Of a stretch of 47,867 nucleotides of DNA, positions 25,922-34,330 are shown piece after piece. Made by a program: the position numbers and the translations under genes. Within the stretch, counting starts at the first letter, position 1, and each line of letters starts with the position of its first letter. Source of the DNA: Halocynthiibacter styelae (GTDB lineage: Bacteria > Pseudomonadota > Alphaproteobacteria > Rhodobacterales > Rhodobacteraceae); assembly GCF_016123485.1 (NCBI RefSeq), contig NZ_JADCKQ010000018.1, positions 1-47,867 on the forward strand, in the 5' to 3' direction. The notes under the pieces are model-generated. The model saw only the letters and a list, made by a program, of their open reading frames with translations, made no database searches and had not been told where the DNA came from.

Positions 25922-28111
25922 ATGACTGATATTGTTCACGCCAGCGACTTCCTGAAAGCGCCCTTCCCTGCCCCTGTTGATCTTCCTGAAGAAGACCGTA
26001 GCGGACCCAAACGGTTCTTTAATCGCGAATTGTCCTGGCTGGCGTTTAACTGGCGCGTGCTGGAAGAGGCCTGCAATCCCCGGGTGCCCCTGCTGGAACG
26101 GCTGCGGTTTCTGTCGATTTCCGCGACGAACCTGGATGAATTTTACACCGTGCGTGTGGCGGGTCTGCGGGAACTGGCCCAGGCCGGGAATATGACACCG
26201 GCTGCGGATGGCTTGACACCCCAGGAACAGCTGGGACTGATCAACGCCGATGCGCGCACACTGATGGAACGGCAACAGGACACCTGGGATGTGCTGCGCG
26301 GCGAGATGGAAGACGCGGGCATTCATCTGCTGAAGGCGGGTGGGCTGACGGAAGATGACCTGGCTTATCTGGATGATCATTTCCTGAATGACGTGTTCCC
26401 GGTGCTTTCACCGCTGGCGATTGACCCGGCACATCCGTTTCCGTTTATCCCCAACGCGGGATTTGCGTTGGCGCTGCAATTGGAACGTAAATCAGACAAA
26501 CGCCCCCTGCAGGCGCTTCTGCCAGTGCCGCATCAGATTGACCGGTTCGTGGCGCTGCCATCGACGGACACATGCACCCGTTTCCTGCCGCTGGAAGAGC
26601 ATCTGCTGCTGCATATTGAACAGCTTTTCCCGGGTTATAAGGTCAAAGGGTCTTGCGCTTTCCGGGTGTTGCGGGACAGCGATCTTGAAGTCGAGGAAGA
26701 AGCCGAAGATCTGGTCCGCGAATTTGAGGTCGCCCTGAAACGCCGTCGCCGTGGCCAGGTGATCCGGATGAAACTTTCCACGGGTGCGCCGAAGGGGTTG
26801 CGCCGGATGATCATGGAAGAGCTGCCCGCGACAGAGGCGGATCTGGTGGAAATTGACGGAATGATCGGCCTTGCGGATCTGTCGGAACTTGTGCTGGATC
26901 AGCGCCCTGATCTGCTGTGGCCCGTGTTCACCCCGCGTGTGCCGGAACGGGTACAAGACCATGATGGCGATATGTTTGCGGCGATCCAGCAGAAAGATAT
27001 GCTGCTGCATCATCCCTATGAGACCTTTGATATGGTGGTGCGGTTCCTGCAACAGGCCGCGCGCGACCCGGATGTGGTGGCGATCAAACAGACGCTGTAT
27101 CGCACGTCCAAGAACTCGCCCATCGTCAGCGCGCTGTGTGAAGCAGCGGAAGATGGCAAATCTGTCACCGCCCTGGTCGAGCTGAAAGCCCGCTTTGACG
27201 AAGCCGCCAACATCCGTCAGTCCCGCCGCCTGGAACGGGCCGGGGCGCATGTGGTGTATGGTTTCCTTGATCTGAAAACCCACGCCAAGATTTCCACTGT
27301 TGTGCGCCGCGAAGGCGACCGTCTGGTGACCTACACCCATTACGGCACCGGCAATTATCACCCGATCACCGCGCGGATTTACACAGACGTCAGCCTTTTC
27401 ACCTGTGACGCAAAACTTGGTCGCGATGCGACGCGGGTGTTCAATTACCTGTCGGGCTATGCCCAGCCCCAGGCCCTGGAAAATCTTGCGATTTCGCCGC
27501 TGACCCTGAAACCGCGTCTGCTGGAAATGATCGCGCGTGAGGCAGAATTCGCCCGTGCTGGCAAACCGGCAGAGATCTGGGCAAAGATGAATTCCCTGAT
27601 TGATCCCGAGGTGATTGACGCGCTTTACGCCGCCAGCCGTGACGGGGTGAAGATCAGCCTGGTCATTCGCGGGATCTGTGGCTTGCGGCCTGGTATCAAA
27701 GGCCTGTCTGACAATATCCGCGTGAAATCCATTGTCGGGCGGTTCCTGGAACATTCCCGCATTGTCTGTTTTGGCAATGGCGTGGGCCTGCCGAACAAAA
27801 AGGCGCGTGTTTATATCTCAAGCGCGGACTGGATGGGGCGCAACCTGAACCGTCGCGTGGAAACCCTGATTGAAATCACCAATGCCACGGTGAAAGCCCA
27901 GGTTATGAACCAGGTGATGGCCGCGAACCTGGCCGATGAAGCACAAAGCTGGGTCATGGCACCCGATGGCAGTTTCATCCGGCCTGACTTTGCACCAGAT
28001 GCCCGCCCGTTCAACTGCCACCGTTTTTTCATGGAAAACCCGTCCTTGTCCGGGCGCGGATCGGCGGGGGCATCGGATGTGCCACAACTGACACACAGCC
28101 ACGACGATTAA
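25922..28111 (+). CDS. ppk: Polyphosphate kinase 1
   Basis: 729 aa. It reversibly polymerises the gamma-phosphate of ATP into polyphosphate. The autophosphorylated histidine is His454 (DLKTHAK) and the second catalytic one His611 (LEHSRIV). The N-terminal [13 protein letters not shown] and [15 protein letters not shown] are typical of PPK1. Full length. AGGAGG lies 6-7 bp before the ATG. It is followed after 97 bp by ppx, giving synthesis and breakdown enzymes side by side. Confidence 0.96.
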   Translation: MTDIVHASDFLKAPFPAPVDLPEEDRSGPKRFFNRELSWLAFNWRVLEEACNPRVPLLERLRFLSISATNLDEFYTVRVAGLRELAQAGNMTPAADGLTPQEQLGLINADARTLMERQQDTWDVLRGEMEDAGIHLLKAGGLTEDDLAYLDDHFLNDVFPVLSPLAIDPAHPFPFIPNAGFALALQLERKSDKRPLQALLPVPHQIDRFVALPSTDTCTRFLPLEEHLLLHIEQLFPGYKVKGSCAFRVLRDSDLEVEEEAEDLVREFEVALKRRRRGQVIRMKLSTGAPKGLRRMIMEELPATEADLVEIDGMIGLADLSELVLDQRPDLLWPVFTPRVPERVQDHDGDMFAAIQQKDMLLHHPYETFDMVVRFLQQAARDPDVVAIKQTLYRTSKNSPIVSALCEAAEDGKSVTALVELKARFDEAANIRQSRRLERAGAHVVYGFLDLKTHAKISTVVRREGDRLVTYTHYGTGNYHPITARIYTDVSLFTCDAKLGRDATRVFNYLSGYAQPQALENLAISPLTLKPRLLEMIAREAEFARAGKPAEIWAKMNSLIDPEVIDALYAASRDGVKISLVIRGICGLRPGIKGLSDNIRVKSIVGRFLEHSRIVCFGNGVGLPNKKARVYISSADWMGRNLNRRVETLIEITNATVKAQVMNQVMAANLADEAQSWVMAPDGSFIRPDFAPDARPFNCHRFFMENPSLSGRGSAGASDVPQLTHSHDD

Positions 28112-28208
28112 AGCGGCGACTGACACTATTTGACCTGAATCAGAGCAGTCGTCATGGTGGTGCATAACATCCCCGTGACCTGCCCGTACCAGTAACACCG
28201 GAACACCT

Positions 28209-29789
28209 ATGACCCGTAAGAAGATGACCACCCGCGGCGACAGTGACTTGCATGATGACTGGGGCCTGTTTGGCCGCCCGTTGTTTGAAGATCCCGCCGT
28301 CCGCAGCCTGTCCCGTGTTGGCGTTGTCGATGTTGGATCGAACTCTGTCCGGCTGGTGGTGTTTGACGGCGCGGCGCGATCCCCCGCCTATTTCTTTAAC
28401 GAAAAAATCATGTGTGCCCTGGGTGCGGATCTGCCCCAGACAGGCAAGCTGTCTGTCACCGGGCGTGCGCGGGCTTTGTCTGCGATCCGGCGGTTTCAGG
28501 AACTGGCGCGTGGTATGGGGCTGGAACAACTGACAGCGGTTGCGACCGCTGCGGTGCGTGAGGCCACCGATGGCCTTGATTTCTGTACCGAAGTCCTGCG
28601 CGAAACCGGTCTGAACATCCATGTGATTGACGGCCTGGAAGAAGCCCGCCTGTCTGCCCAGGGGGTGCTTTTGGGCTGGCCAACGGCGCGGGGGCTTGTC
28701 TGTGATATTGGTGGTTCTTCCATGGAGCTTGCGGAGGTTTCCGAGGGCGAAGTCGGACGCGCGATTACCTCTGCCCTGGGTCCACAAAACCTGAAGGCTG
28801 TGCGTGGCGGCAAGAAGGGCCTGAAGGCGCATATTAAAGACGGCGTGGAAGAATTGCGCGATGCGATGCCCGGGGACTATGAACGTCTTTACCTTGTCGG
28901 CGGGTCCTGGCGGGCGATTGCACGGCTGGATATGGAACGACGTGGCTATCCTCTGACGGTTCTGCACGAATACCGCATGACGCCGAAATCCGTGATGGAT
29001 ACGGTAAAATGGATTGAAGAAAACGATCTGGAAGAACTGCGCGCCCGCACCGGCACGTCGGAAGCCCGGATGATCCTTGTCCCGGAAGCCAGTCGTGTTC
29101 TGAAACAGCTGGTGCGCACGTTTAAGCCGGTGGATATTGCTGTGTCCTCCTACGGGATCCGGGAAGGGATGCTGTATGAACAGATGCCCGATCGTCTGCG
29201 CAAACGGGATCCGCTGATTGAAGCCTGCCGTTTTGCCGAAGTGAAAGACGCGCGCATGCCGGGGTTTGGCAAGGCGCTGTATGAATTTGTCAGCCCGCTG
29301 TTTAAATCCGCCAATGCCGACCGCCAGCGTCTGATCAAAGCGGCCTGCCTGCTGCATGATGTCACCTGGCGCGCGCATCCGGATTTCCGGGCTGAGGTCT
29401 GTTTTGACAACGCAACACGTGCCAATCTGGGCGGGTTGCGCCACCGCGAACGTGTGTTCCTGGGCCTGTCTCTGCTGCATCGCTATAAGAACAGCCGTGA
29501 TGGAACGCGGTTCGAAGAACTGTTTGATATGCTGACGGAAAAAGAAATTCGCGATGCAGAAATTTTGGGGAAAGCCATGCGTTTTGGCGCAATGTTCTCA
29601 GTCAATAAACCCAATGACGTGGCCGCGTTGAAGCTGTTCCCACAGAAGAAGCAGCTTGAACTGGCACTGACAAAAGAAGGCGATGCGTTGTTTGGCGAAG
29701 TCGCGGAATCACGGTTCCAGTCGCTGGCGAAATCTCTGGATGCGGACGCGCGACTGAAGCGGAAGAAATCGGTTCGGGCGGAGGCCTAG
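28209..29789 (+). CDS. ppx: Exopolyphosphatase, Ppx/GppA family
   Basis: 526 aa. It hydrolyses terminal phosphate from polyphosphate, and related enzymes act on pppGpp. The ASKHA fold shows phosphate motif DVGSNS (41-46) and CDIGGSSMELAEV. The C-terminal half has an HD-like helical domain (ACLLHDVTWRAHPD, GGLRHRERVFLGLSLLHRYK). The first 35 residues are a polar extension. It follows ppk and converges on the next gene with a 4-bp overlap of the two stop regions. Confidence 0.94.
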   Translation: MTRKKMTTRGDSDLHDDWGLFGRPLFEDPAVRSLSRVGVVDVGSNSVRLVVFDGAARSPAYFFNEKIMCALGADLPQTGKLSVTGRARALSAIRRFQELARGMGLEQLTAVATAAVREATDGLDFCTEVLRETGLNIHVIDGLEEARLSAQGVLLGWPTARGLVCDIGGSSMELAEVSEGEVGRAITSALGPQNLKAVRGGKKGLKAHIKDGVEELRDAMPGDYERLYLVGGSWRAIARLDMERRGYPLTVLHEYRMTPKSVMDTVKWIEENDLEELRARTGTSEARMILVPEASRVLKQLVRTFKPVDIAVSSYGIREGMLYEQMPDRLRKRDPLIEACRFAEVKDARMPGFGKALYEFVSPLFKSANADRQRLIKAACLLHDVTWRAHPDFRAEVCFDNATRANLGGLRHRERVFLGLSLLHRYKNSRDGTRFEELFDMLTEKEIRDAEILGKAMRFGAMFSVNKPNDVAALKLFPQKKQLELALTKEGDALFGEVAESRFQSLAKSLDADARLKRKKSVRAEA

Positions 29790-30121
29790 AGTTCAGTTTC
29801 GCCTGGCTCCAGCGGATCTTCCAACGGGGTTTTTCGTCGGATGATAATGTCACCGTTTGGCAGAACTTCCGGCAGCTCATAAGCCGAGAAATCCCCGATC
29901 ATGCCGCGCAGTTCTTCCATGGCCGGACCCATGTTTTCTGCAAGCCCTTCAAGGTCTTCCAGTGCCGGTGACATTTCCTCAAGAAGCCCGCGCAAAAGCA
30001 GTTGCGCGCCCTCTCCCATCAGGCTGAAGCCTTCTTCAGTGGGCGGCTGATCCTCGGCCAATGTGGCGAGAGGGGCGGTTGCGAGGGCTGCAATAAGCCC
30101 CAGGGTGGCGATCTGTTTCAT
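29786..30121 (-). CDS. Small secreted protein, roseobacter-conserved type
   Basis: 111 aa from the ATG at 30121; a second ATG at 30139 would add six residues and neither has an ideal ribosome-binding site. A signal peptide ends about TLA. The mature part is acidic, with helices rich in Leu, Glu and Met (LLLRGLLEEMSPALEDLEGL) and a tail PNGDIIIRRKTPLED. From memory, databases label similar roseobacter proteins 'AAA+ family ATPase', but no Walker motif exists here and 111 residues is far too short. Function is unknown. Its stop overlaps that of ppx by 4 bp. Confidence 0.7.
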   Translation of the reverse strand: MKQIATLGLIAALATAPLATLAEDQPPTEEGFSLMGEGAQLLLRGLLEEMSPALEDLEGLAENMGPAMEELRGMIGDFSAYELPEVLPNGDIIIRRKTPLEDPLEPGETEL

Positions 30122-30159
30122 GCCCTTAATATAGGGCATGAGGCGTGATTCTTTAAGGG

Positions 30160-31167
30160 TCAGAGCGTAATATCCAGCGTGACCGGGAAGTGATCAGAGG
30201 CCGTGAGCAGAGATTCGCGCAGTTTCGGATCATTATAAGCCGCGCCATCATCAAAGGGATGCCAGATGCGCCAGCGGGGATTTTTGCGGCGCAGGCCCGC
30301 GGAAATCATGATGTAATCCAGCAGGGCTGACAGGAAGCGGTTTTCGTCACGAATGAAGAAACGTGAGGTCGTCGGAATGGCAATACCACGGCGGGACAGG
30401 GCCATGCGAGCATGCGGATCAAACAGGCAGTTGTTGCCATTTTCGCCCAGGACAATTTCAACACCGGACCGACCAAAGAGCTTTTCAAATTCATCCAGGC
30501 CAGGACCATCGTTGAAATCGCCCAGTACAATGATTTCTTCCCCAGCTGTCAGATGTTCTTCCACCCGCGCACGCACCCAGGCACATTGCGCCAGTTGCTT
30601 GCGGCGGTTTTCGATCGAAATTCTGCGCGCCTGTTCGTCATTGCGCGCACCATGGGGGGCTTTGGATTTGGCATGCACCCCAATCAGGCGCAGATCCGTA
30701 CCTGATTTCGTTTTCACAGCAAGTTCCAGCGGCGGTTTGGAAAAGACGACGTCATCGGGACGCGCATCCAGATCAAGATCCATGTGGAAGGATTGATCAA
30801 AACGTGGCGATGCCCCATTGCCACCGCGCGGATCGTGCACGGCCGTCAGTTTTGACGGATCAAACATCAGGGTGATTTCCTGCTGCGTGTCATTGGCAAA
30901 ACCCGTGACCGCATCGGAAAGGCGCAGGTTGTACTTTTTCGCAAGGTTGCGCAGGGCCGTTGCACTGTCACGTTTGCGGCTGGTATCCGGGGCTTCGATC
31001 ACCATCAGGGCATCGGCATCAATTGCGCGCAAAACATGTACGATGGCTGCGATCTGATCACTGCGCTTCACATTCCAGCGCGAAGACCAGTCACCGGTTA
31101 CAAGCGGCTGACCTTCATCATCAAAGAGACTGTTGAACCATTCAACGTTCCATGTCGCGACACGCAT
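30160..31167 (-). CDS. Endonuclease/exonuclease/phosphatase family protein
   Basis: 335 aa. It has an EEP (DNase I/ExoIII-like) fold: N-terminal VATWNVEWFN, the metal-binding acidic region after DADALMVIEAPD, VIGVH-like LIGVHAKSKAP, the GDFNDGPG motif and terminal SDHFPVTLDI. There is no signal peptide. It could act on DNA, RNA or phospholipid, and substrate cannot be told from sequence. It overlaps the upstream TerB/J-domain gene by 1 bp (TGATG), so the two are probably coupled. Confidence 0.88.
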   Translation of the reverse strand: MRVATWNVEWFNSLFDDEGQPLVTGDWSSRWNVKRSDQIAAIVHVLRAIDADALMVIEAPDTSRKRDSATALRNLAKKYNLRLSDAVTGFANDTQQEITLMFDPSKLTAVHDPRGGNGASPRFDQSFHMDLDLDARPDDVVFSKPPLELAVKTKSGTDLRLIGVHAKSKAPHGARNDEQARRISIENRRKQLAQCAWVRARVEEHLTAGEEIIVLGDFNDGPGLDEFEKLFGRSGVEIVLGENGNNCLFDPHARMALSRRGIAIPTTSRFFIRDENRFLSALLDYIMISAGLRRKNPRWRIWHPFDDGAAYNDPKLRESLLTASDHFPVTLDITL

Positions 31168-31859
31168 CAGGCGGGCTCTGGCTGTTTCAGAGACCGGATT
31201 TCTTCCCAGGCCTGATTAATCGCGACCAGCCGGGTTTCTGCGAGTTTCACGGCTTCCTGGGGCAGGCCCCGGGCAATGACGCGGTCCGGATGCATATCAC
31301 GTACGAGGTTGCGCCATTTTTTGCGGACTTCATCCATGGGGGTGTCTGTCGTCACGCCCAGAACATCATAGGGGTTTGGCGTGGTATCCGGCACGAAACG
31401 CGTACGCAGGGACCGAAACATCATTTCATCCATGCCAAAAATATCCGCAACCCGGGCCAGAAAATCATCTTCCTTCGGGTGATATTCACCGTCGGCCATT
31501 GCGATATGAAACAAGCCTTCCATCAGGAAACAGATCCGCCCGTCATGTTCGTCAAACATATTGGCGATCCGTTCGGCGTAGGTTTCAAACCCCGCCACAT
31601 CCTGGCGTGCAAGGTTGAAGACACGGGCGGCTTGAATTTCATCTTCGGCGCTGATCTGAAAAACTTCGCGGAAAGCTGTGACTTCGTCGCGCGTCACCTG
31701 GCCATCTGCCTTGGCCATTTTCGCGCCAAGGGCGATCACCGCGATTGTAAACGCGACTGAGCGTTCCGGCGTGGAACGCAGCTTTTCAAAGACTTCTGAC
31801 AGGGATTCCCCCGAAGCCAGCGCAGAAAGCGCGTCACTTATGCGGTTCCAGATGCTCAT
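31167..31859 (-). CDS. DjlA-like protein with TerB and J domains
   Basis: 230 aa. The N-terminal half is a TerB-like helical domain with acidic pairs AKADGQVTRDE (49-59) and AMADGEYHPKED (120-131). The C-terminal J domain starts PNPYDVLGV (161), with the HPD motif at 190-192, so it can stimulate an Hsp70. Unlike enterobacterial DjlA, no N-terminal membrane anchor is obvious; the first 20 residues form an amphipathic helix. AGGA lies 9 bp before the ATG. Confidence 0.88.
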   Translation of the reverse strand: MSIWNRISDALSALASGESLSEVFEKLRSTPERSVAFTIAVIALGAKMAKADGQVTRDEVTAFREVFQISAEDEIQAARVFNLARQDVAGFETYAERIANMFDEHDGRICFLMEGLFHIAMADGEYHPKEDDFLARVADIFGMDEMMFRSLRTRFVPDTTPNPYDVLGVTTDTPMDEVRKKWRNLVRDMHPDRVIARGLPQEAVKLAETRLVAINQAWEEIRSLKQPEPA

Positions 31860-31900
31860 GCCACAATCCTAACGGCAAACGCGGGGAATGTCCCGTGTGA

Positions 31901-32377
31901 TCAGAGGTGCTTGAACAAAAGGTGAAGATCAAGCCAGTTTCCGTGTTTGCGGCCCGCTTGTGGCAGGATCCCGCCGGGGTTGAAGCCCACGGCATTGTGA
32001 AACGCCAGTGCGCCCGAGTTCGTCCCGGAAATGGCCGCCACCATCAGATGGGTGCCCAGCGCTTTCAGTTCAAGTTCCAGGGCCGCGATAAGGGCACGCC
32101 CCAGACCTTTGCCGTGATGGGCGGGGGCAAGGTAAATCGTGATTTCTTTTGAATGCGCATAGCCCGGCCCCGCGCGGAAATCGCCCGCACAGGCGAAACC
32201 GGTGAGCTTTTCGCCCTCAAGAAGGGTCAGGAAGGGATCATCGCCCTGTATGCGGGTCAGCAAATCGGCTTCGGACTTTTCATCTGTCGTAAAGGTCGCG
32301 GTGCCATTGCGGATTTCGGCATTCCAGATCGCTGCAATCCGGGGAATGTCATCCGGGATGGCCGGGCGGATTGTCAT
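31901..32377 (-). CDS. GNAT family N-acetyltransferase (phosphinothricin acetyltransferase-like)
   Basis: 158 aa. It begins IRPAIPDDIPRIAAIWNAEI and has the acetyl-CoA-binding block HHGKGLGRALIAALE near residue 90, with GTNSGALAFHNAVGF later. It resembles the Pat/YncA subgroup, which acetylates amino-acid-like compounds; the substrate is unknown. Its start overlaps the upstream VOC gene stop by 4 bp. Confidence 0.85.
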   Translation of the reverse strand: MTIRPAIPDDIPRIAAIWNAEIRNGTATFTTDEKSEADLLTRIQGDDPFLTLLEGEKLTGFACAGDFRAGPGYAHSKEITIYLAPAHHGKGLGRALIAALELELKALGTHLMVAAISGTNSGALAFHNAVGFNPGGILPQAGRKHGNWLDLHLLFKHL

Positions 32378-32985
32378 GACAGGGACCTGGGGCCATGCAG
32401 GGTTTCAAAATGGGCTGTGAAGCGGGCATCACCCGTGTGGAAATTCAGCGCGGGGCCTTCTGTCGTGCCGAAGAGCGTTTTCAGAGCCTGAGCTTCCGGG
32501 TGTTGAATGTCAAAACCTGTCATGCGGACGCCGGATTGCGGCAGGCGTTTGGCCGGGTGGGCCTCCCCCTCCCATTCGATCAGGGCTGGAGCCATATTGT
32601 CGTAGGGCAGCTTACCATCCGCAGGCACGGCCATCTGCCAGCGCAGATCCCCACGGGACAAGGCCACGGGCTCCCCCGCTTTGATCGGCAGTGTCGCGAT
32701 TGTGTCGGTAATATCATCACAACGCAGGATCCAGTTGGTGATGCGCGGCGCACCCCGGAAGTTATCGAGGTCGAACCAACGCGGGCGACCGGGATCAGGG
32801 GTATCCGGGTTGATGGCGATCACTTCGAGGTAAAGCCCGTCCTTGAGACCCAGCAGACGGTTATGGGTGCTCATCAGCACATGTTCACCGCCGGGGGCCA
32901 TTTTCACGCCCAGGCTGTCCTCAAAATACTGAACGCCTTCTGTCAGATTTTCCGCCGCGATGGCGATGTGATCAAATGTAAACAT
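32374..32985 (-). CDS. VOC superfamily glyoxalase-like protein
   Basis: 203 aa. The N-terminal FTFDHIAIAAENLTEGVQYF holds the first metal-ligand His of vicinal oxygen chelate folds. The GLYLEVIAINPD segment is typical of the glyoxalase-like PF13468 group. The reaction is unknown. GGGAGAG precedes the ATG. It forms a two-gene operon with the acetyltransferase. Confidence 0.82.
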   Translation of the reverse strand: MFTFDHIAIAAENLTEGVQYFEDSLGVKMAPGGEHVLMSTHNRLLGLKDGLYLEVIAINPDTPDPGRPRWFDLDNFRGAPRITNWILRCDDITDTIATLPIKAGEPVALSRGDLRWQMAVPADGKLPYDNMAPALIEWEGEAHPAKRLPQSGVRMTGFDIQHPEAQALKTLFGTTEGPALNFHTGDARFTAHFETLHGPRSLS

Positions 32986-33011
32986 ATGCTGCTCTCCCTC
33001 GCCCCCAGAAA

Positions 33012-33056
33012 CGCAAAAGCGGGCGCGAAGATCAATGCCCCGCGCCCGCTTTTGCG
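33012..33056 (-). terminator. Strong terminator after the 33071 secreted protein gene
   Basis: A perfect 16-bp stem (33012-33027 with 33041-33056) around a 13-nt loop lies 15 bp beyond the minus-strand stop. TTTC follows on the minus strand and ATTTATTT on the plus strand, so it may act in both directions. Confidence 0.75.
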
Positions 33057-33070
33057 ATTTATTTCAGCGA

Positions 33071-33544
33071 TCAGAAGGTTTCGACGATCAGCTGTGCGTT
33101 ACACTGGCTACCGTCGAATGTACCAATCCAGACGTCATAGATCCCATCACCCGCCGGGCGGGTCAGGCGAATTTTCGGATCCGCATTGCCGTTGTCGTCA
33201 TCGTCAAAATACCAGTTCACACCGGCAGTGTTGATCAGCAAGGTTGAATCACACTGGCTGACGACGCGGAATTCCAGCTGATAGCCTTTGATTCCATTGA
33301 TGGTCAGTGAGAAATCCGGGCGGCCAATCACATAACCCGGCATCGGCCCGGACCAGTTGCGCGCCCGTAAACCACAATTGGACAGGTTATACTGACCACC
33401 GGCAACGACATTAATAGAAACCGGGCTGTAGAGCTGACGGCCGGTCAGTTCGTACCGCTCATTTCCCCAGAGCTGATAATCCGGACAGGCCTGAGCGCCT
33501 CCGGCAAGAATAACAAAAAACAGAGAATATAAAAAATGGCGCAT
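33071..33544 (-). CDS. Secreted four-cysteine protein, tandem paralog 1
   Basis: 157 aa from the ATG at 33544, which is preceded by GGAGG at 6 bp; the longer frame to 33562 lacks this. The Sec signal ends at QA, with the mature N-terminus starting at CPDYQLWG. Four cysteines (CPDY, NCGL, QCDS, QCNA) suggest two disulfides. The late part has the acidic DDDDNGNADPKIRL and a conserved YDVWIGTF ending in LIVETF, a beta-sandwich look reminiscent of pre-peptidase C-terminal domains. Function is unknown. It is roughly half identical to the next gene product. Confidence 0.82.
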   Translation of the reverse strand: MRHFLYSLFFVILAGGAQACPDYQLWGNERYELTGRQLYSPVSINVVAGGQYNLSNCGLRARNWSGPMPGYVIGRPDFSLTINGIKGYQLEFRVVSQCDSTLLINTAGVNWYFDDDDNGNADPKIRLTRPAGDGIYDVWIGTFDGSQCNAQLIVETF

Positions 33545-33649
33545 AATAGCCTCCTTCGACAACAGATATTGTTTCCCCAGGGTAAGCGTAGCGCAGAAAT
33601 ACCGTTTGGCAAAATTAATTTGCAGACAAACAGCCTGCCTAAATGGTCA

Positions 33650-33673
33650 GATCGGGGACAATTGCCCCCGATC
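33650..33673 (-). terminator. Terminator between the two secreted paralogs
   Basis: GATCGGGG (33650-33657) pairs with CCCCGATC (33666-33673) around an 8-nt loop, 11 bp beyond the stop of the upstream paralog. The minus-strand T-tract is weak. It suggests that the paralogs are transcribed separately. Confidence 0.55.
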
Positions 33674-33684
33674 CGGTTCATATA

Positions 33685-34155
33685 TCAGAAGCTTTCAACA
33701 ATCAGCGTCGCATCACAGGCTGCACCATTGAAGGTGCCGATCCAGACATCATAAACACCATCTGAGCCAGGATTGTTCAGGCGGATCTTAGGATCGCCAT
33801 CGCCGTAGCTGTCATCGTCATAGAACCATGTGCCATGGGCGTTGTTGATCAACAGAACCGTGTCACAGGTGCCAATCACGCGGAATTCCAGATCATAGCC
33901 GGACACACCACTGATGCTGATAGAATAATCTGGCGCGGAAATCACATGGCCGGTCAGAGACCCGCCCCAGTTCGCTGCATCGATTTTGCAGTTCTCCAGG
34001 TTCTGGTCCCCACCTGCAACCACAGAAAACTGGCGTGGTGAGTAAAGTTGTTCCCCGGTGATATTAATCTCTGAGCCCCAGCGGGTGTAATCAGGGCAGG
34101 CACTGGCAACAGTAGCAGAAAGCATCATAAAGAGTGATGCAAAAAACAGTTTCAT
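33685..34155 (-). CDS. Secreted four-cysteine protein, tandem paralog 2
   Basis: 156 aa from the ATG at 34155, with GGAG 6 bp upstream. The signal peptide ends near VASA, and the mature protein begins CPDYTRWG. It shares with paralog 1 the blocks TG-x-QLYSP, VVAGG, GY-x-LEFRV, LLIN, DPKIRL and YDVWIGTF, and the four cysteines. It has DDDSYGDGDPKIRL where paralog 1 has DDDDNGNADPKIRL, possibly a calcium loop. Function is unknown. The upstream 34156-34330 segment has hairpins but no gene. Confidence 0.82.
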   Translation of the reverse strand: MKLFFASLFMMLSATVASACPDYTRWGSEINITGEQLYSPRQFSVVAGGDQNLENCKIDAANWGGSLTGHVISAPDYSISISGVSGYDLEFRVIGTCDTVLLINNAHGTWFYDDDSYGDGDPKIRLNNPGSDGVYDVWIGTFNGAACDATLIVESF

Positions 34156-34330
34156 TTTGGTCTCCGAATATAATCCAGGAAGGGGCAACCCCGCCCCTTC
34201 CGTGCCGTCGCATGTCTGCCATCACACTAAGACAAATCAAAGGCGAGACCGTTCTTTTTCTGCCCCGCCTTTTGTGTTTTTTCGTGAATAACAGATCTGC
34301 CCCGGTCAATGACCTGGGTGTCATTTGATA

